Source: Paenibacillus durus (GTDB lineage: Bacteria; Bacillota; Bacilli; Paenibacillales; Paenibacillaceae). Taken from it: a stretch of DNA of 64,000 nucleotides. Positions 16,263 through 24,617 of this stretch are shown piece after piece. The DNA lies in assembly GCF_000756615.1 (NCBI RefSeq), contig NZ_CP009288.1, positions 2,914,001 through 2,978,000 of the forward strand, in the 5' to 3' direction. A program made the translations under genes and the position numbers. Position 1 is the stretch's first letter. Each line of letters opens with the position of its first letter. Below the pieces are notes generated by a model. That model was not told where the DNA came from. It ran no database searches and was given only the letters and a program-made list of their open reading frames with translations.

Positions 16263-17204
16263 CTATACCATATACCTAGCCGATCCCTCAATGTACCATT
16301 TGGGTCTCACGGACTCGAAACCGGCATGATCCTCCATCACGCGATGGATTCTGGCCATCATATCGTCCATTTCTTCAGGTACGAATTTAATGCTCCATAC
16401 AACGGATGATATAAGGCCCATCGCTGTATAGAGGGAATATAGCTGCCAGAACGACTCATCCGGCTCCTGTCCCTGATGATATCCTTTAATCTGGCCTATG
16501 CAGAAAGGCACACTGACCTCCGAACTGAAAAAGCCGGCTTTGATGAATTCATGCACAGGGTCACCAAAATCCAGCCGGTTGAAATCGATAACGCCCGCCA
16601 GCCGATGATCTTGAACAATAAGATTTCCCGTATGGAAGTCGTCATGCTGAAGCAGATTCGGTGACTCCTTCATCAGCGGAAGGCAGCCCTCGATGAATTC
16701 CATCACTTTGGAGTCGCCGTGGATATGTACCCCGAGTCTATCGTATTCCTCCATATATCGCCGATGCTTTGCCGTTTTTCGCTCGGCCCACGAGGACATT
16801 CCGGGCGGCGCCTTGCATTGATGAATGGTTCTCAGTTCGTTACCCGCTTCGTATCCGATGCGATATTGCTCTTCAGGAGAGTAAAGCGGCAGTTGATCCG
16901 CTGCATCTTCGCCTTCTATATATGTAAGAACGTAATAACCAAGCCCGGTGTCAGGCAGTAACCCGATTTCCAGCGGCCTTGAGCATTTGACGCCGTAGGC
17001 TTCCATCTTTTTCAGCGCATCGAATTCGGCCAGCTTGTTCCTATATAGTCCGTCATCGAAGATCCTCAGCAGATAGCTGCTCCCGTTCTGCGTCACCCGG
17101 TATTTATGGTCGCCGGAATAGCCATTATTAATCGGCTCGATGCTTGCTTCTGCGTGCAGGAAGGGGACGCTGCGAAGTGTTTTTTCCGTAACACTGTTAT
17201 CCAT
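16263..17204 (-). CDS. Aminoglycoside-phosphotransferase-family kinase
   Basis: A 313-residue APH/choline-kinase-fold protein. Visible motifs are YRVTQNGSSYLLRIFDD (ATP-binding Lys region), LLQHDDFHTGNLIV (Brenner motif; the usual HGD is HDD here) and VIDFNRLDFGDPVHEF (metal-binding DxD loop). Such proteins in Firmicutes include homoserine-kinase-like and antibiotic kinases, and sequence alone does not give the substrate. ATG 17204 is chosen over an upstream ATG because GAAGGAGGCC lies seven bases before it. The gene follows the pentapeptide gene by 26 bases, so they are probably one transcript. Confidence 0.88.
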   Translation of the reverse strand: MDNSVTEKTLRSVPFLHAEASIEPINNGYSGDHKYRVTQNGSSYLLRIFDDGLYRNKLAEFDALKKMEAYGVKCSRPLEIGLLPDTGLGYYVLTYIEGEDAADQLPLYSPEEQYRIGYEAGNELRTIHQCKAPPGMSSWAERKTAKHRRYMEEYDRLGVHIHGDSKVMEFIEGCLPLMKESPNLLQHDDFHTGNLIVQDHRLAGVIDFNRLDFGDPVHEFIKAGFFSSEVSVPFCIGQIKGYHQGQEPDESFWQLYSLYTAMGLISSVVWSIKFVPEEMDDMMARIHRVMEDHAGFESVRPKWYIEGSARYMV

Positions 17205-17230
17205 CGTATCGGCCTCCTTCGATCGCGCCA

Positions 17231-18088
17231 TTATTTTGACCAATGATCGGGCTTGCGTAATGAAGGCGGCAGCTTGGTATTCCTATCGCCTTTAGCTGAA
17301 TTAACTTGTGCTTGCGTAAGAAAAATGCTCCCTCTGAGATCAGCGCCGCTAAGGTCGGCATCTCTAAAGTCGGCGCCGATCAGATCAGTTACTCTCATGT
17401 CGGAATCTCTCAGGTCGGATGCAATAAGCAAAGCGCCTCGCAAGTTAGCTCCTCTAAGGTCGGCTCCTCTTAGATTTGCGCCTATGAGGTCACTGCCCCT
17501 GCGGATTTTGTTCTGTAATTTTTGATTGTTATTATGCTTCGGCGCAGCTTTTGCCCGTACCCGTTCACTTGCTTGCAGAAGCAGGTCATTGACAGTCGCC
17601 CGATGGGCGGGGACGTTAAGCTCCAGAACCGAGCGCGGATTCAGACGGGTGAGCTCTTCCGTTTTTTCAAGAACATTCCGCAAATCTGTATGAATCGGCC
17701 GAGTTTCTTCCAAACTGAGCGCTTCGTTCAAGTAATATTGCATTTCATGCAGCTGCTGCATTATAGGGAATACCTCAAACATTTCCTGTGCCAACGCCGG
17801 ATGATCCCGCCAATCGTTTCCCGGATAGGTGATTTGGGACACCTTTTGACCCGCACCAAAGCATTCATATACGGTGCACCCCCGAAAGCCTTTTGTTCGA
17901 AGGTCTTTATGAATGCCGCAGCGAAAATCCGATTGCAAGTTCGGGCAGGGAGTACCCCCGGCTTTATCCATGGCAAAATCGGCTGATTTGGCATACGGCA
18001 ATGCTGCGCAGCACAAACCAAAGCATTGTTCGCAGTCCGCGCTGAATGGATTAATCCTGTTGTCATTGTTGATTCCTGGATTGGACAT
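17231..18088 (-). CDS. Cys-rich pentapeptide-repeat protein
   Basis: A 285-residue protein. The N-terminal ~75 residues carry a dense cysteine pattern (CEQCFGLCC, then PCPNLQ, FRCGIHKDL and GCTVYECFG) that looks like a metal-binding module. A helical middle (EMFEVFPIMQQLHEMQYYLNEAL) follows. Then come about eleven five-residue repeats A[DN]LRG (residues ~205-265), which should form a right-handed quadrilateral beta-helix. Pentapeptide proteins include DNA-gyrase-protecting mimics, but this one is short and carries the extra Cys domain. ATG 18088 is favoured over GTG 18097 on spacing from AAGGA. It is upstream of and likely cotranscribed with the kinase gene. Confidence 0.85.
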   Translation of the reverse strand: MSNPGINNDNRINPFSADCEQCFGLCCAALPYAKSADFAMDKAGGTPCPNLQSDFRCGIHKDLRTKGFRGCTVYECFGAGQKVSQITYPGNDWRDHPALAQEMFEVFPIMQQLHEMQYYLNEALSLEETRPIHTDLRNVLEKTEELTRLNPRSVLELNVPAHRATVNDLLLQASERVRAKAAPKHNNNQKLQNKIRRGSDLIGANLRGADLRGANLRGALLIASDLRDSDMRVTDLIGADFRDADLSGADLRGSIFLTQAQVNSAKGDRNTKLPPSLRKPDHWSK

Positions 18089-18414
18089 TTCCTGCACTTC
18101 CTTTATGTAAAACTACTTCTATATTCTATAAAGGAATCGTGCTGGAAGTAAACCTTCTTTCAATTATTCTGCCCGAAGCTTCGACCCAACAAAAGCTCCA
18201 CTGTCATTGTGGGGTGCTCTTTAAATGGTATTTCTCGTTTAGTTGAAGCGATAAACAAGCTACCGATATTTTTGGTCATTTTAGATTGATTGATCTATAA
18301 ACGAGGGGGGTATCTTCCTATAACAACTCCGTACTTGTACGTTTTTGAAGCGTTATTTTCTTGATGAATTTAAACTGAATGTGTCTGATTCAAAAAAAGA
18401 AAGGAAGTTTAAAC

Positions 18415-18474
18415 ATGAACAATAATAGATACAAAGGCGGATTGGCTTGGAACATTCATCAAGAAGTTAGTTAG
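18415..18474 (+). CDS. Possible 19-aa leader peptide or gene remnant
   Basis: The 412 bases between divergent genes (18098-18509) contain one short reading frame. It has a good AAAGGAAG site, starts at ATG 18415 and encodes MNNNRYKGGLAWNIHQEVS before TAG. It lies 35 bases upstream of the hydrolase gene in the same orientation. It could be a regulatory upstream peptide or what remains of a deleted gene. A GC-rich hairpin lies near 18192-18218. No operator was recognised. Confidence 0.35.
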   Translation: MNNNRYKGGLAWNIHQEVS

Positions 18475-18509
18475 CCCAAAATAAAATGATAGAAGGAGAT
18501 TGAAAAAAC

Positions 18510-19463
18510 ATGGAGAAAAAACTTGTTCTTGAGCAGGAAGCACAAAATTTTGTTAAGGCTACAGCCAATCCGCCATTCTTATTCGATCTAGGACCGGAAC
18601 AAGGGCGAATTGCGGTCGACGAAGCCCAGGCGGGCGAGGTTCAAAAGCTAGACGTTGACATAGAAGATATCAGTATTACAGGTGGTCCAGGCGGCCACGT
18701 ATCCATTCGGATTTTACGTCCGAAACATGCTGCTGAGAAGAATCTGGCTGTCATTCTGTACATACACGGTGCAGGTTGGGTGTTCGGCAACGCACACACC
18801 CATGATCGGCTGATCAGTGAACTGGCCGTGAAGAGTGGAGCTGCTCTTGTATTCCCGATTTACAGTCTGTCCCCTGAAGCGAAGTATCCTACGGCCATTG
18901 AAGAAATCTATGCTGTGCTGCAGTGGATCGCAGAGCACGGCAAAGAACACGGGCTTGATTCGGATCACATAGCCGTAGCCGGCGATAGTGTCGGCGGCAA
19001 CATGACTGCGGCAATCACGCTGATGGCCAAAGAGCGCAGTGGTCCTGCTATTGGACAACAGCTCCTTTTCTACCCAGTTACGGATGCTTCATTTGATACG
19101 GAATCCTATCATCAATTCGCCGAAGGATACTTTTTGCGCCGGGACGGGATGATGTGGTTCTGGGATCAGTATACAAGCGATTCTGAGGAAAGAAACCAGA
19201 TTACGGCCTCCCCGCTGAGGGCAACTACCGAGCAGCTTCGCGGTCTTCCGCCGGCTTTGATCATTACAGCCGAAGCTGATGTCCTGCGGGACGAGGGTGA
19301 AGCTTATGCGAATAAACTTCGAGAGGCTGGTGTTGATGTCACTGCGGTACGTTATCAAGGAATAATCCATGACTTCGTTATGTTAAATGCATTATCAGAC
19401 ACTGCCGCGGCCAAAAGTGCAATATCTCTAGCCAGCGCTTGGCTAAAAGACGGGTTTCAATAA
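18510..19463 (+). CDS. Alpha/beta-hydrolase, hormone-sensitive-lipase type
   Basis: A 317-residue carboxylesterase of the HSL/esterase family IV. The oxyanion motif is YIHGAGWVFG (variant of HGGG), the nucleophile elbow is VAGDSVGGNM (GDSxGG), the acid Asp is in ITAEADVLRDEGE and the catalytic His is in IIHDFVML. The N-terminal cap region (residues 1-60) is also typical. It acts on short-chain esters in the cytoplasm, as there is no signal peptide. An AGAAGGAGATTG site sits before the ATG, and it is monocistronic with its own terminator. Confidence 0.93.
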   Translation: MEKKLVLEQEAQNFVKATANPPFLFDLGPEQGRIAVDEAQAGEVQKLDVDIEDISITGGPGGHVSIRILRPKHAAEKNLAVILYIHGAGWVFGNAHTHDRLISELAVKSGAALVFPIYSLSPEAKYPTAIEEIYAVLQWIAEHGKEHGLDSDHIAVAGDSVGGNMTAAITLMAKERSGPAIGQQLLFYPVTDASFDTESYHQFAEGYFLRRDGMMWFWDQYTSDSEERNQITASPLRATTEQLRGLPPALIITAEADVLRDEGEAYANKLREAGVDVTAVRYQGIIHDFVMLNALSDTAAAKSAISLASAWLKDGFQ

Positions 19464-19510
19464 CCCTGCCGATAAGGAGGATGTATCTTGATGTCCTTCA
19501 TAAAACAATG

Positions 19511-19545
19511 GACCTGATGAGGAAACTCCTTATCAGGTCTATTTG
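19511..19545 (+). terminator. Intrinsic terminator
   Basis: GACCTGAT/ATCAGGTC with inner GAGG/CCTT pairing forms a hairpin after the esterase gene. The T-run is interrupted. Confidence 0.65.
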
Positions 19546-19594
19546 TATCCGTTTTTTTGCATCCTAATTGAATAATCATAAATGGCAATAAGGG

Positions 19595-20257
19595 CTACTT
19601 ATTTCCGTAAGCCTTCAAATACTCCAGCGCATTATACAGCATAACCGCTGCCTCAGCCCGTGTGAGCTTGCTTCCCGGATTGAACTTTCCATCCTTGTCC
19701 AGCGTGTTGATCTTATATACGAGGGACCGCTGAATAGCGCCTTGGCTCGCAGGGTTGATTTGGTCCTCATCGGCAATTTTTGCCGGAGCAATCTTGATCA
19801 TCGGCAGAATGTTGCCTTTTTCGAGCCCTTGAACGAGAAGAACGGTGAACTGCTCTTTGGTCATCGGTTCCTTGGGATCGATATTCGCAGGGATTTCAAC
19901 GCCGTTATAGTACGCGTTAATAAAAGCCTTGGCATACCACTCGTCATCTTTGACCTTGGTGAAAATATCGCTTGCTACGGGAGCCTTTACGAATCTAATG
20001 GCGTCAAGATTAAGCTCCAGACCGCCCGAAATGAACTGGATGCCTTCCGCCGAGCTTATGACAGACTTCGGCATAAAACGCGATCCGTATACTCCTTTAA
20101 CGAGCCCACGGTCTTTCAGACTAGCGATTTTATCCTTACCCTGAACGGAACCGATATCAGTGAATTCGCTGCCGGCGGCAAAGCTTTCGCTTCCTGCCGA
20201 GAGCATCATTATTGCGCTGATTGAAAAGGCTGCTAAAGACTTTTTAGTTGATATCAT
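19595..20257 (-). CDS. S-layer-homology domain protein, secreted
   Basis: A 220-residue protein. ATG 20257 behind GGAGGTG gives an N-terminal signal peptide (KKSLAAFSISAIMMLSAGSESFAA). The rest consists of three SLH-like units: FTDIGSV...DRGLVKGVYGSRFMPKSVISSAE, a middle unit with WYAKAFINAYYNGV...MTKEQF, and LDKDGKFNPGSKLTRAEAAVMLYNAL. SLH triplets bind pyruvylated secondary cell-wall polymer. With no further domain it may be a wall-anchored scaffold or an incomplete S-layer protein. Confidence 0.88.
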   Translation of the reverse strand: MISTKKSLAAFSISAIMMLSAGSESFAAGSEFTDIGSVQGKDKIASLKDRGLVKGVYGSRFMPKSVISSAEGIQFISGGLELNLDAIRFVKAPVASDIFTKVKDDEWYAKAFINAYYNGVEIPANIDPKEPMTKEQFTVLLVQGLEKGNILPMIKIAPAKIADEDQINPASQGAIQRSLVYKINTLDKDGKFNPGSKLTRAEAAVMLYNALEYLKAYGNK

Positions 20258-20356
20258 ACTGCTGCACCTCCTGCTGAGTACGGCTTGGGAAGCCGCCATA
20301 TTCTCTAAACGGAGGACAGGCTGGAAAGGTTGCGGGAGGGAGGACGGAAAGGCTAA

Positions 20357-20929
20357 TTAATCCAATTCACGGAACAAAAGATTACGGTAAGGATAATGGG
20401 AATCGCTGTACTTGAACAGGAGAGCAATTCCCGACTCCTCAATCTTCACCGACCGCAGCCCTCGGGTCCGGACCAAACCGCGAACCATGGAGGTAACCGC
20501 CTTGCGGTCACCTTGGCGAATGCCCCGGGCAAGAGCGGCAGCGAAATTCCGGTTAAAGGCAAGCTCGCGGTACAGCGGCAGGACAGCGCGGGCAATCCGG
20601 CGGTGTACCTCCGTACTGAACGTAAACTGTACCAGTCCCGGCGGGATGGTAGTACCGTTTGTATAGGACGCAATAGGCAGCGGAAATGTATAGGTAATAA
20701 AATAACCGATGGCGTTTGTACCGTATCCCTGCCGGGCGGCCTGAGGCGACGCGAGCTTCAGCAGGGAATGCATAAGCCCCAGGTCGGCTCCGACGACCGC
20801 GCGGGACCATGCGCTTGCATAGCTCCGGTTTCCGGCGATTGCCCGGTAGAACGGCAGCATGCCCTTCGCCACTTTGACCAGTACGTCCGCCGTAACGAAC
20901 GCATCACTTTTTTTCGTCTTCTTAAGCAC
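20357..20929 (-). CDS. Unknown protein with an internal duplication
   Basis: GTG 20929 has an excellent AAGGAGG site eight bases upstream, giving 190 residues. The product contains two related segments: residues ~16-59 (VLVKVAKGMLPFYRAIAGNRSYASAWSRAV) and ~107-150 (VHRRIARAVLPLYRELAFNRNFAAALARGI). They share LPxYRxxAxNRxxAxAxxR. They are separated by a Gly/Pro/Thr-rich stretch (ITYTFPLPIASYTNGTTIPPG). No signal peptide or known family was recognised. Its start lies 76 bases past the end of the AraC gene and its stop 100 bases before the SLH start, all on the minus strand. Confidence 0.65.
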   Translation of the reverse strand: MLKKTKKSDAFVTADVLVKVAKGMLPFYRAIAGNRSYASAWSRAVVGADLGLMHSLLKLASPQAARQGYGTNAIGYFITYTFPLPIASYTNGTTIPPGLVQFTFSTEVHRRIARAVLPLYRELAFNRNFAAALARGIRQGDRKAVTSMVRGLVRTRGLRSVKIEESGIALLFKYSDSHYPYRNLLFRELD

Positions 20930-21004
20930 CCGGTAATCCTCCTTACAGATAAGGGATCTGCTATAAGGTATGGGCTCCGGGCACACATCCGTATGGGCTT
21001 TTGC

Positions 21005-21874
21005 TCAAGAAAGCGGAATAAATATTTTGATCCTCATGTCCTCTGGGAACGTGGAGTTCCGCACATCGGTCACTTCAAAATCAGGCCCTTCCCCGCGATC
21101 GTAATTCGAATGGGGGAGCCATACACCGTAAATGAAATCCCGCATCTTTTGAATATTCCAGGCTGGGCCATAGGCTTTGAATTCGGCGTATTTTCCTTCC
21201 GGTAGATCGAATTTGATGTACTGACCGTCCGGCACTTCCGCGCATTCCCCTGCTTCCTCACCTACAATAAAGGAGAATCCGCCGTCATCCTGAAAGCGGC
21301 AGGAAACGCCGTAGACCATATCTGGCGCCAGTCTATCCGGGAGATGCAGATAGCGGCCGTTCCTTCCGAATTCGTCGTAAAAACCGGGGATATCCCGGTA
21401 ATGCCGCCCTTCATTCAGATTTGTCTGATATTCACAGCCGATGATCCGTATGCGGTTCTTATGGATAATTTCCGGTTTGCCCATCTCGAATTCTTGGTCT
21501 TTCCTTCCCAGGTCATCCAGGAAACTGATCGGAGGCTGACTGGCGAAAGCCTGATTCTTCTTCCGGTATTTCCCTGGTGTCATCCCGAAATAGCTCTCGA
21601 AAGCGCGCGTAAAAGCCTCCTGGGAATGATATTGATAGGCCAGGGCAACCTTGAGAATGCCTTCATCCGAATCTGACAGAAGGCGGGCCGCTTCGGTGAG
21701 CCTGCGTTTGCGGATGTACTCCTGTACGGTAAAGCCCGAAATAGCGAGAAACAGGCGCTGAAAGTGGAAAGGGGAGAAGGAGGCCGATGAAGCGATGTCG
21801 CGCATCCCGATTTCCTTTTGAAGATTTCGCTCGATATAATCCACGGCTTTTTGAATCTGCTGATAGTATTGCAT
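21005..21874 (-). CDS. AraC-family regulator with GyrI-like effector domain
   Basis: A 289-residue protein. The N-terminal two helix-turn-helix AraC domain (residues 1-105) holds IGMRDIASSASFSPFHFQRLFLAISGFTVQEYIRKRRL and VALAYQYHSQEAFTRAFESYFGMTPGKYRK. The C-terminal half (~125-289) is GyrI-like, a small-molecule-binding fold with the end motif FEVTDVRNSTFPEDMRIKIFIPL. The SoxS/Rob-like architecture suggests sensing of a hydrophobic or cationic compound. Targets are unknown, and no operator is recognisable. Confidence 0.93.
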   Translation of the reverse strand: MQYYQQIQKAVDYIERNLQKEIGMRDIASSASFSPFHFQRLFLAISGFTVQEYIRKRRLTEAARLLSDSDEGILKVALAYQYHSQEAFTRAFESYFGMTPGKYRKKNQAFASQPPISFLDDLGRKDQEFEMGKPEIIHKNRIRIIGCEYQTNLNEGRHYRDIPGFYDEFGRNGRYLHLPDRLAPDMVYGVSCRFQDDGGFSFIVGEEAGECAEVPDGQYIKFDLPEGKYAEFKAYGPAWNIQKMRDFIYGVWLPHSNYDRGEGPDFEVTDVRNSTFPEDMRIKIFIPLS

Positions 21875-22126
21875 GGCGGCAGTCCTTTCTGCGATTGTAT
21901 AGGACTATTATAAGCGGATCGCTTCCGGTTTTTTTGACTTGAAATGCGATCCTTTGGCGCGGCTGCCAGGGCTTGCCTCTTTCCTTTTTGCTGTACATTT
22001 GATATGCTTATTATAATAATTCTTATCTAGGAAGTTTTACGATTAACATCCGGGTATTGAACTAGAGAAAGACATGCTTCGCCGGAAGCGAGCAAGACTT
22101 TACCGTCCGAAAGGGAGGAATTTGTC

Positions 22127-22600
22127 ATGAATCCTATGGATACGATCACCCAGCAGTTTGCCGCGCATAATTATAAGCTGACCTCGCAGCGCGAAGCTAT
22201 CGTCAAGGTGCTTCTCGACAACGAGAAGGACCACTTAAGTGTCGAAGAGGTATATATGCTCGTCAAGGGAAGCTTCCCGCAGCTTGGACTAGCGACAGTA
22301 TACCGGACGCTTGAACTGTTATGCGAACTTCATCTCGTTGAGAAAATGAACTTCGGCGACGGTGTATCCCGTTACGACCTGCGCAGCGAAGAACATGAAC
22401 ATATGCATCATCATATGATCTGCGATTCCTGCGGCAAAGTGGCCGAAATCAAGGACGACTGGCTTGCGGAACTGGAGGAGAAACTGGAAAAGGAATACGG
22501 CTTCTCCGTAACTGACCATCGCCTCGATTTCAAAGGCACTTACCGGATCTGCACGGGCAGCGGGTGCAAACGCTCGAAGGAAGGTCAGGCGATATCGTAA
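22127..22600 (+). CDS. fur: Ferric uptake regulator family protein
   Basis: A 157-residue Fur-family repressor. It has a winged helix (YKLTSQREAIVKVLLDNEKDHLSVEEVYMLVKGSFPQLGLATVYRTLELL), the HEHMHHHMICDSCGKVAEI metal-binding region and a second CTGSGC motif for structural zinc. The HHHM pattern favours Fur over PerR or Zur, but paralogues cannot be excluded. An AT-rich palindromic stretch (TTATTATAATAATTCTTAT, near 22010-22030) could be an autoregulatory Fur site. A Fur-box elsewhere in the window (48559) fits such a regulator. Confidence 0.88.
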   Translation: MNPMDTITQQFAAHNYKLTSQREAIVKVLLDNEKDHLSVEEVYMLVKGSFPQLGLATVYRTLELLCELHLVEKMNFGDGVSRYDLRSEEHEHMHHHMICDSCGKVAEIKDDWLAELEEKLEKEYGFSVTDHRLDFKGTYRICTGSGCKRSKEGQAIS

Positions 22601-22645
22601 GCAGGCATAACCGGAGCAGCCATCATTCGATACTTGAAGATTATA

Positions 22646-22692
22646 AGAAAAAAAGGAGTGTTCCGCCGGAATGGCAGGACGCTCCTTTTTTT
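22646..22692. terminator. Bidirectional terminator between fur and the AraC gene
   Basis: AAAAAAAGGAGTGTTC pairs with GGACGCTCCTTTTTTT, with A/T runs on both sides. It serves the convergent fur and AraC units. Confidence 0.9.
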
Positions 22693-22738
22693 GCCTATTT
22701 TAAAGTCGCATATTTTAAAATCGCTAGCTCGTCCTCCC

Positions 22739-23572
22739 CTACATAAGCGCAGGCGCATCCAACTCCCTGCCATGCGTGCGGAACTGTTTGGGCGACATGC
22801 CGAACCGTCTGCGGAACTGCCGGTGAAAATACGTATAGTTCACGAAACCGCAGGCTTCTGCGATATGCTCTAGTGGCATCGGACTGTATACAATCCGCTC
22901 CCTGGCCATTTCCAGGCGGACTTCATTTACATATTTGACGATGGTCGTACCGAAGGCCTCCTTGAACAGATGGACAGCGCGCGAGACGGAAATGCCGACA
23001 TAGGCCGCGACGTCTTCCAGATGGAAAGAAAGCGCCGCATTTTCCTCAACAAACTGCTTCATCCGGTAAGCCAGATATCCTCTTGTAGAGACGGAGGGAC
23101 GGTCTACGGTAAGACGGTCGATCTCCATGCACAGAATCTGCAGGTAACAGCTTGAGATTTCCGGGGAAAAATCGGACAGGCGGCGCTGTTCCAGCACGAG
23201 CTGGCGGAAAAGTCCGACTAATGCGTCATTAAGCGGAATCTGCATAAGCGAAGACCGCAGGCGGCTGTTCCACCACCGGTCAATCCACTCCCCCCGGCAA
23301 AAGATATGATAATCCCCGCTTTCGACGCGCGGCTCGCCAAGAGGAAATTTCTCTTTGTCGATAATGAGGTTGTATGGAACGCCAGGCGGAATGAGCATCA
23401 GGCCGCCGCTCTCAACACGCGTGATCTCACCGTCAATCAGGGCGCTGCAGCCCCCTTCGGTCTGAAGGCGAATGAGATAATGGGGGAAGCCTTCCGCTTC
23501 TGACATTTGGAAAGGTTTATGATGGAAGGAGAATCCGGCGGTTAAAATAGTACAAGGTGCTTCGCTTTGCAT
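22739..23572 (-). CDS. AraC-family regulator, cupin N-terminal domain
   Basis: A 277-residue protein. The N-terminal cupin-like arabinose-binding fold (SALIDGEITRVESGGLMLIPPGVPYNLII) senses a sugar. The C-terminal AraC domain (residues ~175-270) contains LEDVAAYVGISVSRAVHLFKEAFGTTIVKYVNEVRLEMAR and IAEACGFVNYTYFHRQFRRRFGMSPKQFR. It is transcribed away from the adjacent four-gene sugar operon, so it is its most likely activator. AGGAGGACAT precedes ATG. The effector could be a glucoside, given the operon content. Confidence 0.93.
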   Translation of the reverse strand: MQSEAPCTILTAGFSFHHKPFQMSEAEGFPHYLIRLQTEGGCSALIDGEITRVESGGLMLIPPGVPYNLIIDKEKFPLGEPRVESGDYHIFCRGEWIDRWWNSRLRSSLMQIPLNDALVGLFRQLVLEQRRLSDFSPEISSCYLQILCMEIDRLTVDRPSVSTRGYLAYRMKQFVEENAALSFHLEDVAAYVGISVSRAVHLFKEAFGTTIVKYVNEVRLEMARERIVYSPMPLEHIAEACGFVNYTYFHRQFRRRFGMSPKQFRTHGRELDAPALM

Positions 23573-23846
23573 ATGTCCTCCTCAGGCAGCTAAAAGATAA
23601 TCAGATTGTTCATGTTTTAATCATATTATTCATTTTATTATATTTGCTTTCAGATTACGATGATACTAGTTCTCGGGCAGCGAAAAAAATTCAAAAAACG
23701 CAAAAACCGCCCAAAAATTAAAGGGAACCTGTGTACATTGGCGTTCTAATCCCGTGAGGATCAAGGTGCAGCTGATGTATAGATAAACTCTTATTGTTCA
23801 GGTAAACAACAATGCTCAATTACATGCTGCGGGAGTGATGACAGAA

Positions 23847-24617
23847 ATGATGAAGATCGGTTTGCAGCTCTACACGGTTAGAGAAGAACTGGAAAGGGAC
23901 TTTGAAGGAACTCTTCGCAAGGTGGCCGAACTGGGCTATAGCGGCGTTGAATTTTTTAATTATTTCGGCCGGAGTGCTGAAGAAGTTATGGCGCTGCTTG
24001 AAGAAACCGGGTTGACCGCTATAGGAGCGCACAGGCCCTATGATGCTCTGCTGGAGAATGCCGATGCCGAGATCGACTACATACTTAAGCTCGGCAGTCC
24101 ATTTCTGATCGTACCCTATCTCACTGAGGAGCAGCGGAGCGATTGGAGCAGCGTTGCGGCCAATTTACGGATTCTCGGAGAGAAATGCCGGGAGAAAGGC
24201 GCCGTGCTGCTATATCACAACCATGATTTTGAGCTGCGGGAGAAGAGCGGCGGGCTGACGGCGTTCGACTATCTGTACCGGGAGGTTCCGGCAGATCTTC
24301 TCCAGGTTGAAATGGATACCTGCTGGGTGTATTACGGCGGTTACGATCCTGTGCAGTATATTGGAAGTTACGCGGGACGTCTGCCTCTGATTCACCTGAA
24401 AGATATGAAGCGGCAGGAGGACGGTTCGGCGGAAACGGTCGTGCTTGGCGAAGGCGAAGTGAATCTTGCTGCCATTCTGGAGGCGGCGGAACAGGCCAGC
24501 GTCAAGTGGGCCATTGTGGAGCAGGACTTCTGCAGCCGGCCGCCGCTGGACAGCGTAGCGGATAGTATAAAGTGGCTTGAAACAAACTATAAACAAGGAG
24601 GCAATATTCATGTCTAA
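23847..24617 (+). CDS. Sugar phosphate isomerase/epimerase family TIM barrel
   Basis: A 256-residue xylose-isomerase-like barrel (AP_endonuc_2 family). It shows MKIGLQLYTVREELERDFEGTLRKVAELGYSGVEFFNYFG at the N-terminus and LLYHNHDFEL, LLQVEMDTCWVYYGGYDP and LIHLKDMKRQ along the metal-binding barrel mouth. Glu, Asp and His residues in these blocks form the usual divalent-metal site. GTG 23835 and ATG 23838 are also in frame, but ATG 23847 fits the GGGAG site best. It is the first gene of the operon under the divergent AraC protein. The product may isomerise or hydrate a keto-sugar. Confidence 0.85.
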   Translation: MMKIGLQLYTVREELERDFEGTLRKVAELGYSGVEFFNYFGRSAEEVMALLEETGLTAIGAHRPYDALLENADAEIDYILKLGSPFLIVPYLTEEQRSDWSSVAANLRILGEKCREKGAVLLYHNHDFELREKSGGLTAFDYLYREVPADLLQVEMDTCWVYYGGYDPVQYIGSYAGRLPLIHLKDMKRQEDGSAETVVLGEGEVNLAAILEAAEQASVKWAIVEQDFCSRPPLDSVADSIKWLETNYKQGGNIHV

